Below, in pieces: positions 1 through 8,580 of a stretch of DNA of 64,000 bases (positions within the stretch are counted from its first letter, which is position 1; each line of letters begins with the position of its first letter). The position numbers and the translations under genes were made by a program. The notes under the pieces are model-generated. The model had not been told where the DNA came from. It was given only the letters and a program-made list of their open reading frames with translations, and searched no databases. Source of the stretch: Actinomadura sp. 6K520 (lineage in GTDB: Bacteria; Actinomycetota; Actinomycetes; Streptosporangiales; Streptosporangiaceae); contig NZ_SMLC01000003.1 in the NCBI RefSeq assembly GCF_004349245.1, positions 79,080 to 143,079 on the forward strand, written 5' to 3'.

Positions 1-552
1 CTGCGCTGAGCGGCGGGCGTACCAGCGATACTGGTCTTCGATCCTGCCGGTCCGGTAGGCGCGCCTGCGCCCGTCGAGGTCCTGCGCGCGAAGCTCCCGC
101 ATCTCGTCGGTGACCTGGAGCCCGCCGTCGCCGTCGGCGTCGATGACCAGCGCACGCAGGTTGCCTCGAATGACCGAGAAGCGGTGCAGCAGCAGCGACT
201 CGGCGGTGTGGTCGTCCTCGTCCACCCCGAAGGGCTGACCGCCCACCGCGAACCGCCACGCCAGAGTCTTGGCGGACTCCGCTGCCGCGCGCGCCTCGTA
301 CCACTGCCGGTCGGGACGTTCCGTCAGCAGGTAGACCTCGATGACCAGGCCCACGCCGAGTCCCGTGGCCGCCAGCAGCGCCGCCGCGTCGACCCTGCTC
401 ACCTCGAGGGTGAGCGTCCCCATCACGGCGGCGGTGAGTAGCGCGACGAGTCGCATCCCGGTCGCGACGAGCAGCCTGTGCTGCCCGGTGACCGCACTGG
501 TGTCCGCCGCCCGGAAAAGAGCAGGATAGTGTGATTCGGCAAGTGCCTCCAC
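1..552 (-). CDS. SLATT/DUF4231 two-helix membrane protein, 3' end cut by window edge
   Basis: The reverse strand is open from the left edge to a GTG at 552-550, giving about 184 residues; the C-terminus lies outside the window. Two hydrophobic segments follow each other (around LVATGMRLVALLTAAVM and AALLAATGLGVGLVIEVYLL). After them comes the stretch YEARAAAESAKTLAWRFAVG-GQPF, which matches the conserved core of DUF4231/SLATT proteins as I know them. SLATT domains are paired transmembrane helices predicted to act as membrane effectors in nucleotide-signalling and conflict systems. The gene diverges from fxsA across a 350-bp gap, so it could belong to the same system, but this is inference. 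No clear ribosome site precedes the GTG and an in-frame stop lies just upstream, so the start is the only plausible one but is not proven. Confidence 0.72.
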   Translation of the reverse strand, partial: MEALAESHYPALFRAADTSAVTGQHRLLVATGMRLVALLTAAVMGTLTLEVSRVDAAALLAATGLGVGLVIEVYLLTERPDRQWYEARAAAESAKTLAWRFAVGGQPFGVDEDDHTAESLLLHRFSVIRGNLRALVIDADGDGGLQVTDEMRELRAQDLDGRRRAYRTGRIEDQYRWYARRSAQ

Positions 553-902
553 ACTTTGAGTGGAATGTCAGCTCTTGTCCGCGTCAAGGTTGTGTGTAGA
601 AGTCCACAGTTACGAGATGTCCGACATTGGCCACCGGATCGTAGGATGTTGTGACCAGGGGACGGGCGCCGGAGCCGGTCCAATGAGGTGGGACCCGTGC
701 GGCGACGTGATAACGGACGCGCCAAAAATGGAGACAATGAAACTGGATTGTGGCACGCTGCCGGGCGTGGAGGATTTCTGGTCCGCACAAAAGTTCGATG
801 GTGCGGGACCCAAGGGGTCCCATAACGCCGGTCCGCGCGATATCGGAACCCACGGACGGGCATACTGTCGCCACGCACTGTCACCCTGCCGGATGGATAA
901 CC
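553..902. other. Divergent intergenic region upstream of fxsA
   Basis: This 350-bp gap has no convincing gene on either strand and is visibly less GC-rich than its surroundings. It should hold the promoters of the SLATT gene and of the fxs operon. A 7-bp stem (GGGACCC, loop AAG, GGGTCCC) lies at 805-821. An ECF-sigma-like pair, GGAAC at 845-849 and TGTC at 866-869, is the best promoter guess for fxsA, but it is weak. Confidence 0.5.
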
Positions 903-1085
903 ATGAATACTCTTGTTGATGAAGCGGGCGCAGCGGAACTCACCGACCTGCGGGAGCTGCCTCCGGAGGAGCTGGCGTTCGAGCCCGAGGCGATCGGCAT
1001 CGTGGCGCGACTGACCAGAACGGAAGAGGTCAACGGGGAGGGCTCAGAAGCCGTCCGGGTCGCGGCGTTCAACTCTTTCATCTGA
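903..1085 (+). CDS. fxsA: FxSxx-COOH RiPP precursor peptide FxsA
   Basis: A 60-residue peptide starting MNTLVDEAGA and ending AAFNSFI-COOH. The last five residues F56-N57-S58-F59-I60 fit the FxSxx carboxy-terminal signature that defines this precursor family. In the studied homologues the maturase joins the aromatic ring of the signature Phe to the beta carbon of the residue two places on, making a three-residue cyclophane (triceptide); here that would link F56 to S58. The leader is acidic (ELPPEELAFEPE) as expected for recognition by a radical SAM maturase. No strong ribosome site is visible. The stop lies 17 bp before fxsB. The gene is small and is easily missed or given a wrong upstream start. 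Confidence 0.9.
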   Translation: MNTLVDEAGAAELTDLRELPPEELAFEPEAIGIVARLTRTEEVNGEGSEAVRVAAFNSFI

Positions 1086-1102
1086 TATCAGATTACGCCG
1101 TC

Positions 1103-3370
1103 ATGCCTCCGTCAACACCGTTCCGGCAATTCGTGCTCAAGGTGCACAGCAGGTGCGACCTCGCATGTGACCACTGCTATGTATTCGAGCACGCCGACCA
1201 GAGTTGGCGGGGGCGTCCGGTCGCCATGGCCGTGCGCACGATGGAGCGCACGGCCGAGCGCATCGCCGAGCATGTGCGAGCCCACGGTCTCACGGAGGTC
1301 TGCCTGGTCCTGCACGGCGGAGAACCCCTGCTGGCCGGAGCAGGCCATCTGCGCGACCTTGCCATCGCCCTGCGGAAGCCGCTCAGCGGTATATGCGAGA
1401 TCGACCTGCGGATGCACACCAACGGCGTCCTGCTCGACCGGCGGTACTGTGAACTGTTCCGCGAGCAGAACATCAAGGTCGGCATCTCGCTCGACGGCGA
1501 CCGGACGGCCAACGACCGGCACCGCCGCTACCGGGACGGGCGCAGCAGCTACGACAAGGCCGTCCGCGCCATCGACCTGCTCCGCCGCGAGTATCCCGAC
1601 CGCTACTCCGGGCTGCTGTGCACCGTCGACGTCGCGAACGACCCGATCGCGGTTTACGAGGCGCTCATCGCGCACGCACCGCCCGCGATCGACTTCCTCT
1701 GGCCGCACCACACCTGGGACCGCCCGCCGCCCGCCGGAACCGGCGACTGGCTGAAGGCGGTCGCCGACCGGTGGCTCGACGACGGCCGGCCGGTCCCGGT
1801 GCGGATCTTCGACTCGATCATCAGCACCGCACGGGGCGGCCCCGCCCTCACCGAGTCGCTCGGGCTGGAGGCCAGCGACCTGCTGGTCGTGGAGACCGAC
1901 GGCGCCTACGAACAGGCCGACTCCTTGAAGACGGCCTTCGACGGCGCCCCGGACACCGGGATGGACGTGTTCCGGCACTCGATCGACGACGTCGGGCGGC
2001 ACGCGGGCATCGGGGCACGGCAGGGCGGGCTGGCGGCCCTGTGCGAGAAGTGCCGGGAATGCCCGGTCGTCGCCACCTGTGGAGGCGGGCTGTTCGCCCA
2101 CCGGTACCGCGGTGACGGCACCGGTTTCGCGAACCCCAGCGTCTACTGCGGTGATCTTCTCGCGCTGATCGGCCACGTCCAGGAGCGGACCACCCGCGCG
2201 CCGCACGTGCTGTCGCCTGCCGTGGTGCGGTCGGTGGCGACGGGGCACGGCGACAGGGCGGCGATCGCCCGGCTCGGGACCGCGCAGGCGATCGGCCGCC
2301 GGTCCCTGCTCGCGGCCGTCGGCGCCGCCACCGCCCCATCGGACGCCTGGGAGGCGATCAAGCGGATTGGGGCCGCGGACTCCGACGCCTACGACTGGGC
2401 GCTGTCGCACCCCTACGTGCGGGCCTGGGCCGTGGAACGGCTTCGCGCCCTGAACCGGCCGGGCGGCCCGGGACCCGCTCCGCAGCGGGACGACGGGCTG
2501 CTGGCCACCGTCGCATGCCTGGCCGCGGCCAGAGCGGCCGAGAATCTCACCCTGCCCGTCCCGGTGCGCGACGGCTCGGTCTACTTCCCGGGAATCGGAC
2601 GTCACGAAGTGCCGGGGCGGCAGGAGACCAGGGTCCGCGTGGACGCCGGAAGCCTGGACGTGGAAGGCGCCACACGGTTCGACGCGGTGCGCCACCTGAC
2701 GGCCGGCACGTTCACCGTGGCGCTCGACGACCTCGACCCGTTCCGCGGCTGCCACGACCACCCCGCCGCCGGGCGCCTGGACGCCGCGGCGTTCGCGCGG
2801 TGGCACGCCTTCTTCGAGGAGGCGTGGACGCTGCTGGAGAAGGAGTACGCGGAGTATGCACCCGCGATCTCCGAGGCGCTGACGACGATCGTCCCGCTCG
2901 ACCCGCCCGCGTCCGGCGCCAGCGTCAGCTCGGCGGCGCGGGACGCCTATGGGTCGGTCGCGATCGCGCTGCCCGAGACCCCGGCGATGCTGTGCCTGCT
3001 GATCCTGCACGAGTTCCAGCATGTGAAACTCGGTGCCGTCCTCGACTTCGCCGACCTCTACGACAAGGCCGACGACCGCCTGTACCACGCGCCCTGGCGC
3101 CAGGACCCGCGTCCCCTGGAGGGGCTCCTGCAGGGGACGTACGCGCACGTCGCCGTCGCCGACTTCTGGCTCCGGCGGGCGCGGGACCCGGATCCGGACA
3201 CCGCCGCCGAGGCCGCCCGGAACTTCGGCGACTGGTATCCGAAGACGCTGGCGGCGACCGGCGCGCTCCAGGACTGCGGGGCCCTGACCGGGCTCGGCGA
3301 GCAGTTCGTTGCGACGATGCGCCGGACACTGGAGTCCTGGGACGTTTCAGACCCGGGGCCGAAACGGTAA
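1103..3370 (+). CDS. fxsB: Radical SAM/SPASM maturase FxsB with C-terminal HExxH domain
   Basis: A 755-residue protein. The radical SAM cluster motif is C18-DLA-C22-DH-C25, followed by the HGGEPLLAG stretch typical of the fold. Auxiliary-cluster cysteines of a SPASM-like domain are seen at C314, C317, C320, C326 and C349. Residues from about 390 to 755 form a second domain with HEFQH at 636-640, the signature of the HExxH peptide beta-hydroxylase-like extension found in the FxsBH form of this maturase. Family knowledge: FxsB makes the Phe-centred cyclophane on FxsA using S-adenosylmethionine and iron-sulfur clusters in the cytoplasm. The HExxH half is often described as inactivated; here the five motif residues are intact, so activity cannot be ruled out from the primary sequence. 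It sits between the precursor and fxsC. Confidence 0.93.
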   Translation: MPPSTPFRQFVLKVHSRCDLACDHCYVFEHADQSWRGRPVAMAVRTMERTAERIAEHVRAHGLTEVCLVLHGGEPLLAGAGHLRDLAIALRKPLSGICEIDLRMHTNGVLLDRRYCELFREQNIKVGISLDGDRTANDRHRRYRDGRSSYDKAVRAIDLLRREYPDRYSGLLCTVDVANDPIAVYEALIAHAPPAIDFLWPHHTWDRPPPAGTGDWLKAVADRWLDDGRPVPVRIFDSIISTARGGPALTESLGLEASDLLVVETDGAYEQADSLKTAFDGAPDTGMDVFRHSIDDVGRHAGIGARQGGLAALCEKCRECPVVATCGGGLFAHRYRGDGTGFANPSVYCGDLLALIGHVQERTTRAPHVLSPAVVRSVATGHGDRAAIARLGTAQAIGRRSLLAAVGAATAPSDAWEAIKRIGAADSDAYDWALSHPYVRAWAVERLRALNRPGGPGPAPQRDDGLLATVACLAAARAAENLTLPVPVRDGSVYFPGIGRHEVPGRQETRVRVDAGSLDVEGATRFDAVRHLTAGTFTVALDDLDPFRGCHDHPAAGRLDAAAFARWHAFFEEAWTLLEKEYAEYAPAISEALTTIVPLDPPASGASVSSAARDAYGSVAIALPETPAMLCLLILHEFQHVKLGAVLDFADLYDKADDRLYHAPWRQDPRPLEGLLQGTYAHVAVADFWLRRARDPDPDTAAEAARNFGDWYPKTLAATGALQDCGALTGLGEQFVATMRRTLESWDVSDPGPKR

Positions 3371-3442
3371 AACTCCACATTTGACGGGCTGTAATCTTGC
3401 CGCTCCTGCCGCTATACATGATGAAACCCCCGAGGGAGCGGC

Positions 3443-4639
3443 ATGGCGGGACGAAAGCAGGTGGAAGAGGCGCGCCCGCACTTCTTCCTGAGCTATGCCA
3501 GGCCGCGCTACCGGCCCGAGGACAACGACCGCTGGGTAACCAAGTTCTTTAACGATCTCTGCCAGGACATAAGCCATGCTACGGGCGCACTTAATCCCGG
3601 TTTCATGGACAAGCAGATCGACGTGGGCACCGAGTGGCCGGACCAGCTCGCGGACGCGCTGGCGAACTGCCGGGTCTTCGTCGCGCTGTTCTCCCCCGCC
3701 TACTTCACCAGCGAGTACTGCGGCAGGGAATGGGCGGCCTTCCTGAAGCGCTACCACGCGCAGACCGCCGGCCTGGACACCCCACCGGCGATCATCCCGG
3801 CGCTGTGGACGCGGATGGAAATGACCGAGATCCCGGAATCGCTGCACAACCTGCAGAACATCCCGCCGGGGTTCCCGTCCGCCTACGGCAGCGAGGGCCT
3901 CTACGGGATCATGAAGCTGGGCCGGTTCCGCGAGCAGTACAAGGAGACCGTGCTGCGGTTGGCCACCGTCATCAAGGACCGGGCCGCCGAATGCGCCCTT
4001 CCCTTCAGCGAGGTCCCGGCGCTGGCGACGGTGCAGAGCCCGTTCGCGGGCGCGGCGCCCGGATCGCCGCGCCCGGCGATCCGGCTCACCCTGGCCGCGC
4101 AGGCGATCGGCCGGCTGCCGCCCGACCGGGACACCTACTACTACGGCCGGACGCCCCGCGAGTGGACACCGTTCCGCACCGAGAAGCACACGATGCCGAT
4201 CGGCTCCTTCGCCAGGCAGGTGCTCAGCGAACTCGGTCACGACTCCATTCTCGCGAGCGCGGACGGGCCGCCGCAGGACCTCGGGGGCGCGCCCGGGCTG
4301 CTCGTCGTCGACCCGTGGGCGGTCAAGGACCGGGACATCGGCCAATGGCTCCGGGAGGTCGACCGGGACCCCGTCCAGGTCCTGGCCCCGTTCAACTACG
4401 AGGATCCGCAGACGGCGGAATGCGCCGAGAAGCTCGGCGCGGACGTGGCGGAGGTACTGCCCCAGGCGGCCGCGCTGAAGGGCTCGGCGCCGCACGTCAC
4501 CTCCGCCCCGGCGTTCCGCGATGCGCTGCCCAAGGCCGCCCACGAGGCGCTCATGCGGCACCTGAAGACCACCGACGTGCACCCGCCGCAGGCCCCGCCC
4601 TCCACACCCCGGCGGCGGCTCCGGGACCCAGGGCCCTAG
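3443..4639 (+). CDS. fxsC: TIR-like protein FxsC
   Basis: A 398-residue protein. It opens with HFFLSYARPRY, the first strand of a TIR-like fold, and continues with VFVALFSPAYFTSEYCGREW, where E96 sits at the place of the usual TIR glutamate. The second half (from about residue 210) is a further alpha/beta segment that I cannot assign. FxsC is a regular component of FxSxx-COOH loci; its role is unknown. TIR folds elsewhere either scaffold signalling or cleave NAD+, and I cannot tell which applies. The start ATG has a good ribosome site (GAGGGA at 3432-3437). The 72-bp gap after fxsB is AT-richer and may hold an internal promoter. The stop lies 14 bp before fxsT. Confidence 0.9.
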   Translation: MAGRKQVEEARPHFFLSYARPRYRPEDNDRWVTKFFNDLCQDISHATGALNPGFMDKQIDVGTEWPDQLADALANCRVFVALFSPAYFTSEYCGREWAAFLKRYHAQTAGLDTPPAIIPALWTRMEMTEIPESLHNLQNIPPGFPSAYGSEGLYGIMKLGRFREQYKETVLRLATVIKDRAAECALPFSEVPALATVQSPFAGAAPGSPRPAIRLTLAAQAIGRLPPDRDTYYYGRTPREWTPFRTEKHTMPIGSFARQVLSELGHDSILASADGPPQDLGGAPGLLVVDPWAVKDRDIGQWLREVDRDPVQVLAPFNYEDPQTAECAEKLGADVAEVLPQAAALKGSAPHVTSAPAFRDALPKAAHEALMRHLKTTDVHPPQAPPSTPRRRLRDPGP

Positions 4640-4653
4640 GCGAGGAGAACCCC

Positions 4654-7600
4654 ATGGCGAACAACGGAACCATCGTCACCTTCTACTCGTACAAGGGCGG
4701 CACCGGGCGGACGAGCGCGCTCGCCAACGTCGCCTGGATCATGGCCGCCGCCGGGCAGAAGGTCCTGGTCATCGACTGGGACCTGGAATCCCCGGGGCTG
4801 CACAAGTACTTCCATCCGTTCCTCGACCAGGACATCCTGACCTCGACGCCCGGGGTCATCGACATGCTCGACGAGTACTCCTGGGCGACGACGACCAGGC
4901 ACGACGACGACCGGCGGGACTGGCATCGCGAGTACGCCCGGGTGCTGCGGCACGCGGTGACCCTGGACTGGGACTTCCCCGGGGAGGGGACGCTCGACTT
5001 CATCTCCGCCGGACGCCAGAACAGGAACTACTCCTCGCTCACCCGCACCCTTGACTGGGACAACTTCTACGGGCGGCTCGGCGGCGGCCAGTTCTTCGAC
5101 GCGCTGCGCGAGGACATGCGGCGGCACTACGACTACGTCCTGATCGACAGCCGCACCGGGTACAGCGACATCGCCGACATCTGCACGCTCCAGTTTCCCG
5201 ACGTCCTGGTCGACTGCTTCACGCTCAGCTACCAGAGCATCGACGGCGCCGCCGACATCGCCATGAACATCGACAGGCGCGACCATGTGCGGCCCATTCG
5301 CATCCTGCCGGTTCCCATGCGCATCGACTTCGGCGAGAACGCGAAGGTGGAGGCGGGCCGCGCGTACGCCCGCGCGCGTTTCGACCGCTTTCCGCGCGGC
5401 ATGCCCCGGCAGGACGCGAACGGCTACTGGCTCTCCATCGAGATTCCGTACCGGCCCTACTACGCCTTCGAGGAGACCCTCGCCACGTTCGGGGACGCGC
5501 CGGGCTCGCCGAACTCGATGCTCGCGGCCTTCGAACGGCTCACCAAGGTGATCACCGACGGGCGGGTGCGAGAGTACTCGCCCATCGACGAGGAACTGCG
5601 GCTCACCACCCTCGAACGGTTCACCCGGCGTGGCCCGGCGGAGATCTCCGACGTCCTCATCAGCTACGCCTCCGCGGACCGGCCGTGGGTCGACTGGATG
5701 GCGCTGGTGCTCGGCCGCGCCGGGTTCCGCGTCACCGCCCGCAGCGTCGACGCGGCGCCGTACGACATGCCGGACGAGGAGCCGGCCGGGTCCGACGAGC
5801 ACACGATCGTGCTCGTCTCCCCCGACTCGGTGCAATCCCCGCAGGCGCAGCGGGTATGGGACGCGCTCGGCAGCCGCACCGCGGCCCCGCACCGCCGGCT
5901 GACGGTCGTCCGGGTCCAAGGCGCCGCGCTCGGCTCGGCGTTCAGCGACCGCGTCCCGCTCGACCTCACCGGGCAGGGGGAGAGCGGCGGCGCCGAGGAC
6001 CTGGTGCGGGCGCTCGGCCGACCCGGCTACAACTTCGACCACCCGGCTGAGCACTCCCGGGTCGGGCCGCGCTTCCCCGGCGCCGCCCGGACCGCGCCGG
6101 CCATCTGGAACGCAGACCGGCGCAACGCCGTGTTCACGGGCCGGGGTCGCCTCCTGGAGGCGATCCGGGACGAACTGCTCGGCACGACCCGGCGCATCGT
6201 CACGCCGTTGGCGCTGCACGGCCTCGGCGGTGTCGGCAAGACCCAGGTCGCCTTGGAGTACGCCCACCGGTTCAAGGCCGACTACGACCTCGTGTGGTGG
6301 ATCAGCGCGCAGTCACCCGACTCGATCCGGGTCGGTCTCGCCAACCTCGCCGAGCAGATGGAGTTGCGGGTCGGTGACCACCTCGCCGACGCCGCCGCGG
6401 CGGCGCTGGAGGCGCTGCGCCGCGGCGAGCCGACCTCCCGCTGGCTGCTCATCTTCGACAACGCCGACGACCCCGGGGAACTGGCGTCCTACCTGCCCGG
6501 TGGCGACGGGCACATCCTGATCACCTCCCGCGACCCGGCCTGGACGCAGCTCGGCACGCCCCTGGAGGTGGACGTCTTCACCGAGAGCGAGGCCGCCGAG
6601 CATCTGACGCGCCGCGTCCAGGAGATCTCCGAAGAGAACGCGCGCAAGATCGGCAAGGCGCTCGGGCACCTGCCGCTGGCGATCGAGCAGGCCGCCGCCT
6701 GGCTCGCCTCGACGTTCATGCCGGCGAGCGAGTACCTGGACGAGCTGGAGCACGAGACCGCCTCCACGCTGGAGCGCAGCGGCGAGTCCTTCCCCCAGTC
6801 GGTGGCGATGACCTGGAGCGTCACGTTCCGGCAGCTGCGCGAGGCGTCCCCGGCGGCGGCCCGGCTGCTGGAGCTGCTCGCCTTCTTCTCCTCCGAGCCG
6901 ATCGCGCTCGACCTGGTCTACAGCAAGGAGGCGGCCCGCATCCTCGCCCGCCACGACGAGACGCTCCGCGACAAGCTGGTGATCGGCAAGCACGTCCGGG
7001 AGATCAGCCGGTTCGCGCTCGCCAAGGTCGACCAGGGCAACAATTCCATCCAGGTGCATCCGCTCGTCCAGGCCGTGATCCGGCACGGGCTGGCCCCGGA
7101 CGTCGCCGAGGCGACCCGCCACGACGTGCACAGGATCCTGCTGGGGGCCCGGCCGCAGCACGGCGACACCGACGATCCGGCCAACTGGCCGAACCTGGAG
7201 GAGATCCTGCCGCACGTGAAGCCCTCGGCCGCGGCGCAGTGCGACGACGAGGACGTGCGGCAGATGCTCACCGAGCTCGTCCGGTACCAGTGGAAGCGGG
7301 GCGAGTTCGACAGCGCGATGGCCGCCGGGCGGGAGCTGGCCGCCGAGTGGAGCGGCAAGCTCGGCCGCGACCACTGGCAGTGGCTGTTCCTCCAGTCGCA
7401 GATCGCCAACGTGCTGCGCTCGCAGGGGCGACTCGACGAAGCGTACGAGCTGGACAGCGAGGTGCTGCAGCGGCAGCAGCAGTCGGCCGCGCTCGGCCCG
7501 ACGCACCCCCACACGCTCATCACGGCGAGCAATCTGGCCGCCGACCTGCGGGCGAAGGGCAGGTTCCAGGAGGCGCTCGCCCTGGACAAGCGTACGTACG

Positions 7601-8580
7601 AGCAGGCCGCCGAGCCCTGGGGCGACGACCATCCGCGCACGCTGATGGTCGCGTACAACCTGGCACTCGACTACCGCCTCACCGGTGATTGGCACAGCGC
7701 CTACCGTTACGACAAGCACGCCTTGGAAGGGCGCCGCCTCCTCCTCGGCGAGAACCACCCCTACACGCTGTACTCCGAGTCGAACCTGGCGCGGGACCTG
7801 CGGGAGTCCGGGCACTTCGACAAGGCCGTCGACATCCTCCGGGACGTGTACCGCAGATACCTGGACGTCATCGGCGACCAGATCCTCGACACGCTCCGCA
7901 CCGGCAAGAGCCTCGCGCGTTCGCTGCGCAGGGCGGGTCTCCGGGAGGAGGCGCTGGTGCTGGCGGAGGAGATCTACGCCCGCTACCAGCGGTACTTCCC
8001 GGAGTCGCCGGACACGGTGCCCGCCGACCTGGAGGTCGCGGCCTGCATGTCCGATGCCGGCGACCTGGTCGGGGGCCGGGACCGCACCCGCGCCGCGCTG
8101 GCCAGGTACCGAAGCGTGATGGGCGACGACCACCCCTACACCGCGATGATCGAGAACAATCTCGGATACCACCTGCGCCGCACCGGCGACCTGGACGAGG
8201 CCTGCGAACGTTCGGAGCGGGCGTTGTCCGAACTCACCCGGATGCTGGGCCCCGAGCACCCGTTCGTCCCGCTCGCCGCGGACAACGTCACGAACTGCCT
8301 GGGCGACGCGGGGCGCTTCGCGGAGGCCGAGACGCGGGAGCGGGACGCGATGGTCATGCTGTCGCGGCTGCTGGGGGACGACCATCCCGACACCCACACC
8401 TGCCGGTCCAACCTGTCGATCACCCTGGAGGGGATGGGCCGCGTCTCGGAGGCGAGAGAGCTGCGCGAGCGGGCGGTCGCCGGGCTGATGGTCCTCGCCG
8501 AGAGGCATCCGCACCCGGTCATCGCGGAGGTCCAAGACGGTGTCCGCGTGGACCGGGACCTCGAACTACAGCCGCTCTGA
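4654..8580 (+). CDS. fxsT: FxsT: ParA-like, TIR-like, NB-ARC and TPR multidomain protein
   Basis: A 1308-residue protein with a strong ribosome site (GAGGAGA, 4642-4648). The first domain carries K14-GGTGR-T20 and VIDWDLESPG, a deviant Walker A/B pair of the ParA/MinD type. Around residue 330 a second TIR-like strand begins (DVLISYASADRPW). A STAND NTPase follows: LHGLGGVGK529T is the P-loop and WLLIFDNADD near 598 the Walker B. From about residue 895 to the end there are repeated roughly 42-residue TPR units with the recurring GxDHPxTL motif. FxsT is the known fourth member of FxSxx-COOH systems. STAND-TPR proteins usually sense a ligand and oligomerise, so FxsT may sense or respond to the modified peptide; that is inference. 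Its 3' end overlaps the convergent hydrolase by 15 bp. Confidence 0.92.
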   Translation: MANNGTIVTFYSYKGGTGRTSALANVAWIMAAAGQKVLVIDWDLESPGLHKYFHPFLDQDILTSTPGVIDMLDEYSWATTTRHDDDRRDWHREYARVLRHAVTLDWDFPGEGTLDFISAGRQNRNYSSLTRTLDWDNFYGRLGGGQFFDALREDMRRHYDYVLIDSRTGYSDIADICTLQFPDVLVDCFTLSYQSIDGAADIAMNIDRRDHVRPIRILPVPMRIDFGENAKVEAGRAYARARFDRFPRGMPRQDANGYWLSIEIPYRPYYAFEETLATFGDAPGSPNSMLAAFERLTKVITDGRVREYSPIDEELRLTTLERFTRRGPAEISDVLISYASADRPWVDWMALVLGRAGFRVTARSVDAAPYDMPDEEPAGSDEHTIVLVSPDSVQSPQAQRVWDALGSRTAAPHRRLTVVRVQGAALGSAFSDRVPLDLTGQGESGGAEDLVRALGRPGYNFDHPAEHSRVGPRFPGAARTAPAIWNADRRNAVFTGRGRLLEAIRDELLGTTRRIVTPLALHGLGGVGKTQVALEYAHRFKADYDLVWWISAQSPDSIRVGLANLAEQMELRVGDHLADAAAAALEALRRGEPTSRWLLIFDNADDPGELASYLPGGDGHILITSRDPAWTQLGTPLEVDVFTESEAAEHLTRRVQEISEENARKIGKALGHLPLAIEQAAAWLASTFMPASEYLDELEHETASTLERSGESFPQSVAMTWSVTFRQLREASPAAARLLELLAFFSSEPIALDLVYSKEAARILARHDETLRDKLVIGKHVREISRFALAKVDQGNNSIQVHPLVQAVIRHGLAPDVAEATRHDVHRILLGARPQHGDTDDPANWPNLEEILPHVKPSAAAQCDDEDVRQMLTELVRYQWKRGEFDSAMAAGRELAAEWSGKLGRDHWQWLFLQSQIANVLRSQGRLDEAYELDSEVLQRQQQSAALGPTHPHTLITASNLAADLRAKGRFQEALALDKRTYEQAAEPWGDDHPRTLMVAYNLALDYRLTGDWHSAYRYDKHALEGRRLLLGENHPYTLYSESNLARDLRESGHFDKAVDILRDVYRRYLDVIGDQILDTLRTGKSLARSLRRAGLREEALVLAEEIYARYQRYFPESPDTVPADLEVAACMSDAGDLVGGRDRTRAALARYRSVMGDDHPYTAMIENNLGYHLRRTGDLDEACERSERALSELTRMLGPEHPFVPLAADNVTNCLGDAGRFAEAETRERDAMVMLSRLLGDDHPDTHTCRSNLSITLEGMGRVSEARELRERAVAGLMVLAERHPHPVIAEVQDGVRVDRDLELQPL

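Noticed and set aside
423..884. Several overlapping short frames on both strands between the SLATT gene and fxsA
   Set aside because: None has a ribosome site or recognisable sequence, and the region has non-coding base composition.
1112..3148. A 678-codon reverse frame opposite fxsB
   Set aside because: Shadow of the radical SAM gene; no motif.
3381..3418. TTGACG and TATACA as a promoter before fxsC
   Set aside because: The spacing of 26 bp is too long for one promoter; each could be a half of another, but no good partner is seen.
6313..8535. A 740-codon reverse frame opposite fxsT
   Set aside because: Antisense shadow of the NB-ARC/TPR coding region; low-complexity composition.
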